Shown: positions 1 through 7,102 of the stretch, piece after piece
How positions within the stretch are numbered: position 1 is the stretch's first letter
Layout: every line of letters begins with the position of its first letter
Source: a virus
IMG/VR virus record: IMGVR_UViG_3300047440_000535
Location: 1-33,941 of that record
Reading direction: 5' to 3' (one strand)
Length of the DNA stretch: 33,941 nucleotides
Notes under the pieces: model-generated
The model's database searches: none
Seen by the model: the letters and a program-made list of their open reading frames with translations, nothing else
Told to the model about the DNA's origin: nothing
Made by a program: the position numbers and the translations under genes

Positions 1-578
1 CGCTTGAGCTCTGACTCGCCCTCGCGGACGTTGTGCGGGTCGTCGATGATGAACCGGTCGCCGCGCTCGCCCGTGCCAACCCCGCCGACGGAGGTGGCCA
101 GCTTGAAGCCGGTCCGGCTGTTCTCGAAGCGCACCTTGGCGCTCTGGTCCTGGGACAGGGCGAACCGGTCACCCCAGCAGGCCTGGTACAGCGGGGACTC
201 GATCAGCATGCGCGTCTTGCGGTTGTCGCGGATGGTCAGCGCCTCGGAGTAGCTGGCGCAGACATAGCGCAGGTCGGGGCGGTTCATCGGGCCCCACTCC
301 CAGGCCGGCCAGAACACCAGCGACAGGGACTTCATGCAGCCTGGCGGGATGTTGATCAGCAGCCGGCGGATCTGGCCCTTGGACACGGCCTCGAGGTGCT
401 CGCACACGGCCCGGACGACCCAGCCATCGATGAACGGCCGCCCCGGCTCGAGGACAGGCCACATCATCCGGATGAACGACAGCAGGCTGCGCTCCGAGGC
501 CAGCTGGTCGAGGAACCGGAGCGCCTGGCCGCGGTTGCCCAGGGCGCGCGCCAGCGCCTGCTCTAGTTGGTCCGCCAC
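1..578 (-). CDS. terL: Terminase large subunit, N-terminal part (runs off the left edge)
   Basis: This is the ATPase motor that packages phage DNA into proheads. The frame is open from a GTG at 578 to the window edge, giving 192 codons, so the nuclease domain lies outside. An atypical Walker A, IPPGCMKS, is at residues 77-84. It is followed by a conserved block including ASYSEALTIRDNRK and GVGTGERGDRF. The Walker B FIIDDPHN is near residues 176-183. These are hallmarks of the large terminase family related to Terminase_6. The GTG start has GGAG about 6 bases upstream and overlaps the end of the preceding small gene by 16 bases. The probable small terminase lies just upstream, which is the classical order. 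The identification is firm; the precise start is likely but not certain. Confidence 0.95.
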   Translation of the reverse strand, partial: MADQLEQALARALGNRGQALRFLDQLASERSLLSFIRMMWPVLEPGRPFIDGWVVRAVCEHLEAVSKGQIRRLLINIPPGCMKSLSLVFWPAWEWGPMNRPDLRYVCASYSEALTIRDNRKTRMLIESPLYQACWGDRFALSQDQSAKVRFENSRTGFKLATSVGGVGTGERGDRFIIDDPHNVREGESELK

Positions 579-799
579 GGGATCTCCTTGCCGCGCCACA
601 TGCGTGCGGGGATCGGCGGCCAGCGCCTCCGCGGGTCGCGGCCCTCGAGGCGCTCGCGCGAGTCGAGGACGCAGTCGGTCGAGCAGCAGCAGAGGGGCGT
701 GATCAGGATGCGGTGCTTCAGGAGGAAGCCGTGCTCCCGCAGGAACATCTTGCGGCAGGAGGGGCAGACGAGCGGCTCAGTTGCGTTCGGCTGCGCCAT
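563..799 (-). CDS. Small cysteine-rich (zinc-finger-like) protein between terS and terL
   Basis: This is a 78-residue protein of unknown function. It carries CPSC at residues 12-15 and a second cluster CCCSTDC, which together could bind one zinc ion. The rest is basic and Trp/Arg rich near the C-terminus. The ATG at 799 lies inside the end of the upstream terS-like gene (23-base overlap) and is preceded by GAGG/GGAG. The 3' end overlaps the terL start. Being wedged between the two terminase genes suggests a packaging-related or HNH-like accessory role, but no HNH histidine pattern is convincing. The reading frame is supported by position and by the cysteine pattern. Confidence 0.7.
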   Translation of the reverse strand: MAQPNATEPLVCPSCRKMFLREHGFLLKHRILITPLCCCSTDCVLDSRERLEGRDPRRRWPPIPARMWRGKEIPWRTN

Positions 800-1247
800 C
801 TCCGGCCTCGATGAGGATGGAGCGCAGGCGCTCCTGGAGCGGCGGGGCGAGCTCGCGGATGGCCTCGAGCCCGACGTCGACGCGGCCCGTGACGTGCTGC
901 TCGACCTTGACCGAGTCGCGGTAGTGCTTGATGTGGCGCTTGGCATACAGCGCCAGCAGCTGGTCGCTGAACTTGCGCACCGTGCCGACCTCGCCATTGC
1001 GCGTGTAGAACGGTTCCTCCACACCCTCGATGGAGCGGCGGAGGATCTCGGCCTCGATGAGGGCCCGGTGGCGCTCCAGCGCGTCCTCGCAGGCGTCGTT
1101 GAAGGCCGGGTCGGCCTTGCGGTGCCGTGCGAGCGTCGACATGTTGATGCCGACCTCGTCGCACGCGGTGATGTACTGCCCGGACGCGGCCAGGATCTTG
1201 AGGAACACCTCACGGAGCTCCGGCGTGAGCTTCAGGTGCGCTGCCAT
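777..1247 (-). CDS. terS: Probable small terminase subunit (helix-turn-helix)
   Basis: The protein has 156 residues. The N-terminal half reads like a terminase-small-subunit HTH: a sequence ITACDEVGINMSTLARHR followed by ADPAFNDACEDALERH, the usual pattern of an invading or resting helix-turn-helix plus an acidic helix after a DP motif. It would recognise the packaging site and recruit TerL. The 489-base non-coding region directly upstream contains repeated motifs and could be the recognition site. The start is ATG at 1247, and the gene is the first of a three-gene overlapping unit ending in terL. The family assignment rests on pattern and context, so it is probable rather than certain. Confidence 0.75.
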   Translation of the reverse strand: MAAHLKLTPELREVFLKILAASGQYITACDEVGINMSTLARHRKADPAFNDACEDALERHRALIEAEILRRSIEGVEEPFYTRNGEVGTVRKFSDQLLALYAKRHIKHYRDSVKVEQHVTGRVDVGLEAIRELAPPLQERLRSILIEAGDGAAERN

Positions 1248-1736
1248 GATCGAAGTGTACCGGATGGGGGGTGGGGTGCGCTAGGGGGTGTGGCAAGATG
1301 GCTGCGGGCCCGCGCTTCACTTCGCACCGAGCCAAATCGGCCATACCGTACCCCCCCAGGGGGAACGTGGGTAACCACCATGCCCAGCTCAGGTTACGCT
1401 CGCCGGCCGCAGGACCCCGTACCTCCCAGGGGGTACGCCAGCTCGTCCAATCGCCCATGGGCATTCCACTGTACCGTACCTCCCGTACCCCCCTTTTCCT
1501 TAGAGGGGTATAGGAGGAGGAATACGTAGTATAGAGAATAGGGAGGAGGGGTATAGAGGGCAGCAGGGGGTCTCGGAGGGTACGCTCTGGGCACGCGCAG
1601 CCGTAACCTCAAGCGCCCCAACAGCGTCCTGGCGTTCCTCCCGTCCCCACTGCGGAGGTACGGCCGTTCCCCACCCCGACCCCTCACGGGTCCAAAACTG
1701 CCGCCCGATAATCCGAGACTTACCTAACTCCTACGT
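1248..1736. other. Non-coding region upstream of the terminase genes with GTACC repeats and a purine tract
   Basis: I see no credible gene in this 489-base stretch. It holds several copies of a GTACC-type motif. Two related imperfect inverted repeats stand out: 1346-1367 (CCGTAC, C-run, AGGGGG, AACG) and 1417-1437 (CCGTACCTCCC then AGGGGGTACG). A tandem GTACC arrangement lies at 1471-1490. A long purine-rich tract on the plus strand runs from about 1500 to 1575, containing GGGGTATA twice and a TACGTA palindrome. It may hold the minus-strand promoter for the terminase unit (TATACT occurs on the minus strand within the tract), a pac/cos site, or both. Confidence 0.5.
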
Positions 1737-2132
1737 TCAGCCGTCTCGCCAGGACAGGAGCATGCGCCAGAGCTCCTTCGGGTCGGGGTCATCTCCCTCC
1801 CGGTCGCGCAGCTCGTCCCGCAGCCGCCGCACCTCTGCCCTGGCGGCCTCGAGCGACTGGCGCAGCTCGGAGTTGCTCTTCTCCCACTTCAGCCCCCGTG
1901 CAGCGGGCAGCCCGTACCTGGCAATGAGCCTCCTCTGGGCAGGCCTGCTCCACTTCTCCGCCAGGTCTCTCTTCTCCGCGATGTCCACCGCCATCGAGAA
2001 CCCGACCTGGGAGTCCAGCAGCGCGTCCACGACCTCCTTGGGCAGCCCCATCTCGGCCATCACTGTCCGCGCGAGCACCTCCGCCTCCGGCCCGAGCTTC
2101 CACGCCCTCGCCCCATCCCTGAACGTCCTCAT
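1737..2132 (-). CDS. Hypothetical protein with C-terminal coiled coil
   Basis: This is an unrecognised 131-residue protein. The N-terminal part is mixed. Residues from about 85 to 115 form a strongly predicted coiled coil with heptad-like Leu/Ala/Arg spacing (SELRQSLEAARAEVRRLRDEL), followed by an acidic DDPDPKE segment and a Trp-containing tail. It begins two bases after the stop of the preceding small membrane protein gene and is the last gene before the 489-base non-coding region, so it probably closes a transcription unit. No function can be assigned. Confidence 0.7.
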   Translation of the reverse strand: MRTFRDGARAWKLGPEAEVLARTVMAEMGLPKEVVDALLDSQVGFSMAVDIAEKRDLAEKWSRPAQRRLIARYGLPAARGLKWEKSNSELRQSLEAARAEVRRLRDELRDREGDDPDPKELWRMLLSWRDG

Positions 2133-2133
2133 C

Positions 2134-2301
2134 TCACTCCTCCCTCCACTGCCTCATCTTCTCCATCGTCCGCTGGGCCCGCTCGTGCAGGATCCGCGCC
2201 TCCTCGAGGAGCTCCCTGGCCCGCCTCTCGGCGAACGCAGCCGCAACGAGCGCGAGCCCAGACATCAGCAGCACCGCGACGTCGAGCCAGGTCACCATCA
2301 T
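2134..2301 (-). CDS. Small membrane protein: one TM helix plus coiled-coil tail
   Basis: This 55-residue protein starts with a membrane helix (about residues 5-24, LDVAVLLMSGLALVAAAFAE). A charged amphipathic tail with heptad features follows, ending QWREE. The start overlaps the upstream stop in an ATGA arrangement. A TM anchor plus coiled coil recalls small inner-membrane spanins or holin-associated proteins, but the size is minimal and no lysis enzyme is nearby, so that role is only a guess. It forms a trio of small membrane proteins with the next gene and the one at 2913-3173. Confidence 0.65.
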   Translation of the reverse strand: MMVTWLDVAVLLMSGLALVAAAFAERRARELLEEARILHERAQRTMEKMRQWREE

Positions 2302-2513
2302 CTCCTCCTCAGGTCCAGCCACATGCACCCGGTCACGAGCGTGACCACAGCCGTCAGCCGCGCTCCCAGGATGAGGTCGCACACCGCCAGCACGATCAGC
2401 CCCACCCCGGTCGACACGGCCAGCCACCAGTCCACCCGCTCGCCCCTCCACACCGACCTCCCGGTGGAGGCGAAGAACACCATGGACACCACGCTCATCA
2501 CGAGGTCGGTCAC
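2298..2513 (-). CDS. Small membrane protein with two to three TM segments
   Basis: This 71-residue protein consists almost entirely of hydrophobic segments. A moderately hydrophobic N-terminus is followed by strong helices around residues 30-48 (LAVSTGVGLIVLAVCDLIL) and 52-65, with a C-terminal LRRR. It uses a GTG start overlapping the upstream TGA. Its size and topology are compatible with a small holin, although nothing specific supports that. It is coupled on both sides to neighbours in a run of tiny genes. Confidence 0.65.
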   Translation of the reverse strand: MTDLVMSVVSMVFFASTGRSVWRGERVDWWLAVSTGVGLIVLAVCDLILGARLTAVVTLVTGCMWLDLRRR

Positions 2514-2752
2514 TGGTCCCTCCACTGCCTCAGCAGCATCACGAGCTGCGCCCTGATCGCCCGGGCCCCCTGGTGCGAGCCGTTGCCGTCGAGGGCCGAG
2601 GCGAGCGAGGCCCAGCCGTCCGAGACCGTCGCCCCGAACAGCGTCACCTTCCACGCCCAGCGCTTCCGGGTCGGGTGCGAGGGGAACGGGTCGGGGTACT
2701 TCTCCACCCTCACCGCCCTCCGCGCCCGTGCCTCGATTGTCCGCGTCCTCAC
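2510..2752 (-). CDS. Hypothetical small basic protein
   Basis: This 80-residue protein of unknown function has a basic N-terminus, a middle with VEKYPDPFPSHP and TRKRWAWKVTLFG, and a helical C-terminus ending RQWRDQ. It starts with GTG in a GTGA overlap with the upstream zinc-knuckle gene and ends in a GTGA overlap with the next. Coding potential is inferred from the coupling and the absence of a better frame. No family is recognised. Confidence 0.6.
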   Translation of the reverse strand: MRTRTIEARARRAVRVEKYPDPFPSHPTRKRWAWKVTLFGATVSDGWASLASALDGNGSHQGARAIRAQLVMLLRQWRDQ

Positions 2753-2913
2753 TGCTTCACCTTCAGCTGCTCCCGCGTCTTCCAGCAGGTCGAGCACGTT
2801 GTCCACGGCCGCGCGTCTCTGAACTCGTGGCCCTTCCGGCGGCACTCCTCATCCCTCTTGCCCTGCTCGAGTGAGGCCATGAGCCTCCTCTCGCGCTCAT
2901 AGTCCTGGCACAT
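2749..2913 (-). CDS. Tiny protein with a His-Cys-x2-Cys knuckle
   Basis: This 54-residue protein begins at ATG 2913, overlapping the upstream TGA as TGATG, and ends by overlapping the next GTG start. The N-terminal half is a charged helix (YERERRLMASLEQGKRDEE). The C-terminal half holds C24, H29 and CSTC at 40-43, a possible zinc knuckle, and a Lys-rich end. Function is unknown. The neat fit between two overlapping starts and stops is the main reason to call it a gene. Confidence 0.6.
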   Translation of the reverse strand: MCQDYERERRLMASLEQGKRDEECRRKGHEFRDARPWTTCSTCWKTREQLKVKQ

Positions 2914-3173
2914 CAGATGTCATCCTCGCACGTGTCGCAGAGCGGGTATCCCTTCAGCGTCTTCTTCCCGCACCTCGAGCACTGGACCTCCGCCAGCACG
3001 CTCTGCCACCTCACCGCCGGCCTTCCCCACAGTCCGAACACTACCGCAGCGAGGCAGACGCATCCCACGTAGGTCCCCAGCCGCGACCATCCCTCGAGGT
3101 CACAGAGCGCTCCCCAGGCCGCACCGACGAGGAACAGCACCAGCACGTACAGCAGCCAGCCGCGTCTGTTCAT
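2913..3173 (-). CDS. Two-TM membrane protein with cytoplasmic CxxC tail
   Basis: This protein has 86 residues. Two hydrophobic helices (about residues 6-22 and 35-50) are followed by a C-terminal tail with CSRCGKKTLKGYPLCDTC, a compact four-cysteine zinc-ribbon pattern. Such a layout (membrane hairpin plus rubredoxin-like ribbon) is seen in many small phage and bacterial membrane proteins of unknown role. The ATG overlaps the upstream stop as ATGA. No function is assigned. Confidence 0.7.
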   Translation of the reverse strand: MNRRGWLLYVLVLFLVGAAWGALCDLEGWSRLGTYVGCVCLAAVVFGLWGRPAVRWQSVLAEVQCSRCGKKTLKGYPLCDTCEDDI

Positions 3174-3565
3174 GAGGGAATCCTACCCCGCATCTCCTCC
3201 GCAGCAATCGCCCTGTCGACCAGCGCCACGACCTCCGCGTGCCTGCGCACCGGGTCGTCGTTCCACGCAATGTAGCGGAATCCGTCGGTGGTGTTCAGAT
3301 CCTCCGGAGGCTCCCAGCCCACCAGCTGCCCGTTCAGGGCACGCTCGACCTCCACCCTGCGGCTGCCCGCCTTCTGCAGCTCGGCCTCGGTCACCTTCAT
3401 GATCCCTCCCTGGAGGCACCAGCACACTGCCTGCGCGTCGTGCGACGAGGTGGGCACAGCTCGCCCCTCAACCCGCGCCAGCCGTGCGTTGGTCCTCTGC
3501 GTCCACCGCTCCGGGGTCCCGATCAGGGCCCGCAGCGCCACCAGGTCGTCGAGCAGCTGGGTCAT
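3170..3565 (-). CDS. DUF6197-like hypothetical protein
   Basis: This 131-residue protein contains the pattern typical of the DUF6197 family: a TPERWTQ motif near residues 17-23, a DAQAVCWCLQG motif near 44-54, and the late segment WNDDPVRRHAEVVALVDRAIA. The family is widespread in phages and actinobacteria, and its function is not established. The ATG at 3565 overlaps the stop of the lipoprotein gene upstream (TGATG), and the stop overlaps the following membrane protein start. Membership is judged from memory of the motif set, without a profile search. Confidence 0.7.
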   Translation of the reverse strand: MTQLLDDLVALRALIGTPERWTQRTNARLARVEGRAVPTSSHDAQAVCWCLQGGIMKVTEAELQKAGSRRVEVERALNGQLVGWEPPEDLNTTDGFRYIAWNDDPVRRHAEVVALVDRAIAAEEMRGRIPS

Positions 3566-4107
3566 CAGAACCCCCACCCCACGCTCACCATGAGCGCCCG
3601 GTCGTCCATGTCGACACCGCGGGAGTCCAGCAGGTTGAACCGGGCACCACTGGTGGCACGGTACTCCAGCCCCAGCCGCAGGCTCCGCACGTGCCAGTCG
3701 ACCCCCACGGAGCCGTAGCCGGCCAGGGCCCACGCACTGTCGGCCTCACCAGCGGTGTCCGACACGCGCAGGTGTTCCGGCTGTCCGCCCAGCCCGAGGT
3801 ACACAACCACCGGGCCGATGGGGCGACCCACCCGCACTCCAAGGTCCGCTGCCACTCGGTGCGTGTCGAGCTGGATGCCCTGAAAGGAGTTGGAGCCGGA
3901 GCTCCCTCCGATCCCGAGGACCCCCTGCACGCCGTAGTCCGTCGGTGCCGTCACGTACCTCACACCCTCTCCACTCTCGTGCGCGCCGGCCGCGTGCTCG
4001 AGCGAGGACCTGGAGCCGAAGCCCTCCACCTGCCCCCCTCGCAGCCCGACGCACCCCGTCAGCAGCAGCACCGTCCCCGCGATCCACACCAGTGTCTTCA
4101 TCTTCAT
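3565..4107 (-). CDS. Secreted lipoprotein, beta-rich, outer-membrane-like C-terminus
   Basis: This 180-residue protein has a clear lipoprotein signal (LLLTGC, cysteine at about 19). The remainder is Gly-rich with alternating hydrophobic residues, typical of amphipathic beta strands, for example RSLRLGLEYRATSG. It ends ALMVSVGWGF, with a terminal Phe like the beta-signal of outer membrane barrel proteins. A small barrel displayed in the envelope could block superinfection or alter the surface, but this is inference. It resembles the 145-residue secreted protein at 8858-9295 in layout. The start is ATG, overlapping the upstream stop as ATGA. Confidence 0.75.
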   Translation of the reverse strand: MKMKTLVWIAGTVLLLTGCVGLRGGQVEGFGSRSSLEHAAGAHESGEGVRYVTAPTDYGVQGVLGIGGSSGSNSFQGIQLDTHRVAADLGVRVGRPIGPVVVYLGLGGQPEHLRVSDTAGEADSAWALAGYGSVGVDWHVRSLRLGLEYRATSGARFNLLDSRGVDMDDRALMVSVGWGF

Positions 4108-4430
4108 GTTGCACTCCCCGGACGTCGTCCGGCGTCAAGCCCCTTCTCACGCACCTCGAGCGCCTCGGCCACATGTCGGTCGAGGGGCGCACCACCCCGG
4201 CCGATGATCGTCAGGACCTGCACCGCCACGGTGGTCAGGGTCCAGGAGTCCGCGTCGAAGGTGTCCAGACGGAGCACCACCTCCATCTCCTCCATCTCGC
4301 GCAGGACGTCCGCGAGCTCCCGGCCCTCCCGGCCGGTCCAGCTCCGGAGCTCCGCGAGGGTCAGCGGGAGCTTGCTCGACAGCAGGGCCAGCTCGACCTC
4401 ACGGCGCACGTTGTCCTCCCTCAGCGTCAC
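4104..4430 (-). CDS. Hypothetical protein, winged-helix-like
   Basis: This 108-residue protein has a region [41 protein letters not shown] that reads like a winged HTH: a recognition-like helix followed by a short beta hairpin. It could be a small DNA-binding regulator or replication accessory. It uses a GTG start overlapping the TGA of the larger zinc protein upstream, and it ends overlapping the lipoprotein gene. The fold assignment is tentative. Confidence 0.65.
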   Translation of the reverse strand: MTLREDNVRREVELALLSSKLPLTLAELRSWTGREGRELADVLREMEEMEVVLRLDTFDADSWTLTTVAVQVLTIIGRGGAPLDRHVAEALEVREKGLDAGRRPGSAT

Positions 4431-5233
4431 TTCAGCACCTCCGCCTTGGTCGGCCTCGAGAAGAAGCCGAAGTGGGGCTCACGGTCCCCGGGGGTCACCT
4501 TGGCCTGGAACCGGACGCGCTGCCCGCGCTCCGTGCCCATCAGGGCGGACGGCATCGTGCCGTAGCAGAGCCAGGTGCCATCTCCGGCCGCAGACTCGAC
4601 CTCGACGGTCATCTTGACCACCGAGCCGTACACCCCATCCTGCACGCGCACGCCGACCACGACACCCTCGAGGGTCGCGCGCACGTCCTTGAACGGCACG
4701 GGCACCCGCACCGGGGCCGGCGCAGCCCTCTCGGCCGCGAGCTTCCGGACCAGCTGCTCCTGCTTCTCAGTGAGCCCCCAGCGGGCCCCCGTCTGCACGA
4801 GGCGGTCGCGGATGTCGCGGATGATCGGGTGGTCGACCTCGAGGAGCGGCACCAGGTCAGCGTGCTCGGCGTGCCAGGCAGCCAGGCGTGCGACCCGCTC
4901 CTGGCGCTCGCGCTCGAGGAGGCCCGCGGCCTTTGCCTCGCCCTCGGCTCGCCAGTCGCAGAACAGCTCCAGCTTGTCCGCGCAGTCGTGCCCGACCGAG
5001 ATGACCTCCCCGTCCTTGTGCTGGAACAGCGCACCGTACTTGTAGTGCGCGCCACAGATGTCGCAGCTGAAGATGCCACCATGGATGTTCGCCCCGCGCT
5101 CGCGGTAGGTCGCCAGGGCCTCGGTCACGTTGATGGCCGGCTGGAACAGGTCGGGCTCCGCCTGCGCGAAGTCGATGACGCTGTGGTAGTCCTCCGGGAC
5201 CAGCACGCCAGGGCGGTGGATGTCGGTCCTCAT
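4427..5233 (-). CDS. Phage zinc-binding protein with C-terminal OB-like domain (function unknown)
   Basis: This 268-residue protein carries, near residues 56-85, [12 protein letters not shown]72 and GHDCADKL, a pattern (CxxC, His, GxxCA) recurrent in uncharacterised phage proteins that may bind zinc. A charged helical middle follows. The C-terminal 90 residues ([21 protein letters not shown] onward) look like an all-beta OB-type or tail-attached domain. It starts at ATG 5233 in an ATGA overlap. A nucleic-acid-binding role is plausible from the domain combination, but nothing catalytic is visible. Confidence 0.75.
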   Translation of the reverse strand: MRTDIHRPGVLVPEDYHSVIDFAQAEPDLFQPAINVTEALATYRERGANIHGGIFSCDICGAHYKYGALFQHKDGEVISVGHDCADKLELFCDWRAEGEAKAAGLLERERQERVARLAAWHAEHADLVPLLEVDHPIIRDIRDRLVQTGARWGLTEKQEQLVRKLAAERAAPAPVRVPVPFKDVRATLEGVVVGVRVQDGVYGSVVKMTVEVESAAGDGTWLCYGTMPSALMGTERGQRVRFQAKVTPGDREPHFGFFSRPTKAEVLK

Positions 5234-5430
5234 AGGGGGTACTTCTCCAGTCCGATCTCGAGAGCCTGAGCGATGCGGCCAATCTCGGCCTGGATCACCA
5301 GGAGACCCTCCGGAGTCCCGAAGAACAGGGAGTTACGCTCGTGCTGGAGCTGGCTCTTGATGCTCGGATCGCTGACCTCACTGATGCGTCGGTCCAGGAA
5401 GGCCAGCTTGCTCTTGAGTTCGTTCTTCAT
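5230..5430 (-). CDS. Small coiled-coil protein
   Basis: This 66-residue helical protein is rich in Lys, Glu and Leu ([18 protein letters not shown], then QLQHERNSL) and is probably coiled coil. Its ATG at 5430 lies only 7 bases after GCCGATAG of the repeated promoter-like element at 5435-5467 and has no Shine-Dalgarno sequence in the usual place, so it is a candidate leaderless gene. It ends in an ATGA overlap with the next gene. Function is unknown. Confidence 0.65.
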   Translation of the reverse strand: MKNELKSKLAFLDRRISEVSDPSIKSQLQHERNSLFFGTPEGLLVIQAEIGRIAQALEIGLEKYPL

Positions 5431-5434
5431 ACCC

Positions 5435-5467
5435 TAGCTATCGGCTCCCACCGCCAGGGGACTCGAG
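5435..5467 (-). promoter_or_regulatory. Repeated bipartite promoter-like element, copy 1
   Basis: Read on the minus strand: CTCGAG (5467-5462), 17 bases, then CCGATAGCTA (5444-5435) preceded by G. TTCCGGAA lies just upstream of the first box. The ATG of the coiled-coil gene follows 7 bases after GCCGATAG. The TAG within the second box is also the stop codon of the upstream gene. Confidence 0.7.
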
Positions 5468-5704
5468 CTGATTCCGGAATCTCCGGCGGAAGTCCGCGAT
5501 GGCACGGCACTTGTCCCGGGCCCGCTGGAACGCGGCCCCCGGCGTGTCGCAGACGTCGCGCTCCGCGAAGTCGCTGTGCCAGCCGTCGAAGTAGTACAGC
5601 ACCCCCTCGCCGAGCCGCGCGACACCGCCCACCTCGCCGAGGAAGACCTCCGGGCCGTCCTCGGTGGCCAGCGCCACCCACACCGTGTCGCCCACCTGCC
5701 TCAC
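5438..5704 (-). CDS. Hypothetical protein (small beta-rich)
   Basis: This 88-residue protein of unknown function has a beta-rich N-terminal half (VGDTVWVALATEDGPEVFLGEVGGV) that resembles SH3-like small barrels. It is followed by a helical Arg-rich segment and the tail LESPGGGSR. That tail is encoded by the repeated promoter-like element, which overlaps the 3' end. The GTG start overlaps the upstream TGA. Confidence 0.65.
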   Translation of the reverse strand: MRQVGDTVWVALATEDGPEVFLGEVGGVARLGEGVLYYFDGWHSDFAERDVCDTPGAAFQRARDKCRAIADFRRRFRNQLESPGGGSR

Positions 5705-6060
5705 GACGCAATCCTCCCGCGGTGCCCTGGGCCCCGGATGGCGGCCAGGATCTGCGCCTGGGAGCCGGTCACCCGGTAGCAGAACTCCCGGCTGCCGAGG
5801 TCGAGCCGGACCTCTGCGTGGCCGAGCTCATACAGGTAGCCGACCCCCGCGACGGCCTCGGCCCGGCTCAGCTCGAGCTCGCGCATGAGGCCGGTCAGCG
5901 GCATCCAGCCGTCGGCCAGCGTGAACGTCCCTGTGCGCTCCGCGCGGGCCTGGACGGAGCGGCCGTCCATCGAGACCTGGAAGATGCCGAGGGTGATCAT
6001 GTCGTGCGCGAAGCGCTCGGCCCGCTCGGTCTTGAACTCGGTCAGGGCGTGCCAGGTCAA
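5701..6060 (-). CDS. Hypothetical protein, possible winged helix
   Basis: This 119-residue protein has the best start at TTG 6060, which overlaps the upstream TGA as TTGA and fits the coupled style of this genome. A region MPLTGLMRELELSRAEAVAGVGYLYELGHAEVRLDLG resembles a winged HTH (two helices then a beta hairpin). It could be a DNA-binding accessory protein. The start is uncertain because no ATG or GTG fits better. Confidence 0.6.
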   Translation of the reverse strand: MTWHALTEFKTERAERFAHDMITLGIFQVSMDGRSVQARAERTGTFTLADGWMPLTGLMRELELSRAEAVAGVGYLYELGHAEVRLDLGSREFCYRVTGSQAQILAAIRGPGHRGRIAS

Positions 6061-6458
6061 GTCACCCTCCGGAACTTCTCCAGCGCCAGCGCGAGGTCCG
6101 CCTGGCGTGCCTTGTCCCCGGGCTGGTCGTGGAAGTTGCGCGCCGCGCGGACGAGCGCCACCAGGTGCGAGGGGACGACCGAGCAGGACCGCTGGACGTC
6201 CTTGCGCCAGTTGGACTGCGCGAGGAGGCGGAACAGCTGCGTGCGGCGGTTCCCCTGCGATTGCAGCTGGAGGTGGTCCGCCAGGTGCTGCCCCCGCGTC
6301 GAGTCGAGGTAGTCCCGGGCCTGCTCCTCGGTGATCTTGAACGTGTCGATGAGGCAGGCCATGGCGCAGTCCCACCACAGTGCCGTCTGCCGCTCGTCGA
6401 CCTGGAGCCGCACCGTGCCTCGGAAGCCGTGGTCGGGGTTGTTGGACTCGAGCATCAC
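6057..6458 (-). CDS. Hypothetical helical protein
   Basis: This 133-residue, mostly helical protein has no recognised motif. It begins at GTG 6458 or the adjacent ATG 6455, overlapping the upstream TGA, and ends in a TTGA overlap with the next gene. The composition (Gln, Arg and Leu rich, a single Trp pair near residue 28) gives no functional clue. Confidence 0.65.
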   Translation of the reverse strand: MMLESNNPDHGFRGTVRLQVDERQTALWWDCAMACLIDTFKITEEQARDYLDSTRGQHLADHLQLQSQGNRRTQLFRLLAQSNWRKDVQRSCSVVPSHLVALVRAARNFHDQPGDKARQADLALALEKFRRVT

Positions 6459-6625
6459 TCCGCCTCCAGCTTGATGATCTGGCGCTCGATCTTGGCCAGG
6501 ACGTCGCTGTTGGGGCAGAGGAGGGGCTGGACCCCCTTGGCCTCCCTCTCGAGTGCCCGGATCAGCATGGCGGAGTCGCGGAGCGTGTCCAGCAGCTTCC
6601 TCACGTCTGTCTTGTTCAGCTTCAT
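6455..6625 (-). CDS. Small helical protein, candidate leaderless gene
   Basis: This 56-residue protein starts MKLNKTDVRKLLDTLRD and ends with an amphipathic helix LAKIERQIIKLEAE. Its ATG at 6625 is 7 bases after GCCGATAG of the promoter-like element at 6630-6662, again without an obvious ribosome binding site. Function is unknown. Confidence 0.6.
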   Translation of the reverse strand: MKLNKTDVRKLLDTLRDSAMLIRALEREAKGVQPLLCPNSDVLAKIERQIIKLEAE

Positions 6626-6629
6626 GGTA

Positions 6630-6662
6630 TAGCTATCGGCCGTAGCCGGGTCCGGACTCGAG
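6630..6662 (-). promoter_or_regulatory. Repeated bipartite promoter-like element, copy 2
   Basis: Minus strand: CTCGAG (6662-6657), 17 bases containing GGACCCGGCTAC, then CCGATAGCTA (6639-6630) preceded by G. The ATG follows 7 bases after GCCGATAG. The upstream gene terminates at the TAG inside the second box. Confidence 0.7.
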
Positions 6663-6848
6663 CCGAACTCCAGAAAGAGCTCTGCGCTCCTCCCAGGTCT
6701 GGACCTCGTCGGGGGTGGCCATCCTCGCTCCACACCGGAGCGAGTAGTCCAGCTGCGTCTTGACCATGCTCCAGCCGCACTGAGTGCAGCAGACGTGCCC
6801 AGCAAAGGCAGCCTGCGGATTCTGGGTCCAGGTGTGGAGGTGGCTCAC
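6633..6848 (-). CDS. Small cysteine protein
   Basis: This 71-residue protein contains HVCCTQCGWS near residues 18-27 and a third Cys near 39, so a partial zinc-ribbon is likely. The C-terminal tail LESGPGYGR is encoded by the overlapping promoter-like element and matches the tail of the gene at 5438-5704 in style. The GTG start overlaps the upstream TGA. Function is unknown. Confidence 0.6.
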   Translation of the reverse strand: MSHLHTWTQNPQAAFAGHVCCTQCGWSMVKTQLDYSLRCGARMATPDEVQTWEERRALSGVRLESGPGYGR

Positions 6849-7081
6849 GAGCCCAGCTCCAGGGCGACCCGCCCGACCTTGGTCAGCGCCCAGCCGTAGT
6901 CGGTGCGCTCGGCCTCGCCCACCGCGTCCCGGCAGGCACCCTCGACCCGGCCGCGCTCCCAGCCGAGGCGCTTGGCGAGCTCGCCCACCTCGCCCGGCCC
7001 CTTCCGGAGCTCGAGCAGGAGCCGCATGTTGTCCTCTGTCCGGGCCTTGAACGTCCGCGTCGATGTCAGGATCAGCTTCAT
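6845..7081 (-). CDS. Small winged-helix-like protein
   Basis: This protein has 78 residues. MRLLLELRKGPGEVGELAKRLGWERGRVEGACRDAV has the spacing of a MarR/DprA-type winged HTH, followed by a strand pair (YGWALTKVGRVAL). It is a possible small regulator. Unlike several neighbours it has a leader: AGAGAGGAA lies about 12 bases before the ATG, downstream of the promoter-like element at 7104-7136. Confidence 0.65.
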   Translation of the reverse strand: MKLILTSTRTFKARTEDNMRLLLELRKGPGEVGELAKRLGWERGRVEGACRDAVGEAERTDYGWALTKVGRVALELGS

Positions 7082-7102
7082 GGTTCAGTGTTCCTCTCTG
7101 GA

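Noticed and set aside
1600-1736. Additional copy of the repeated element near 1661 (GGGGTGGGGAACGGCCGTACC)
   Set aside because: The spacer resembles copy 7, but the second box is CCGTACC rather than CCGATAG and no matching first box is at the right distance. Probably chance similarity or a very old relic.
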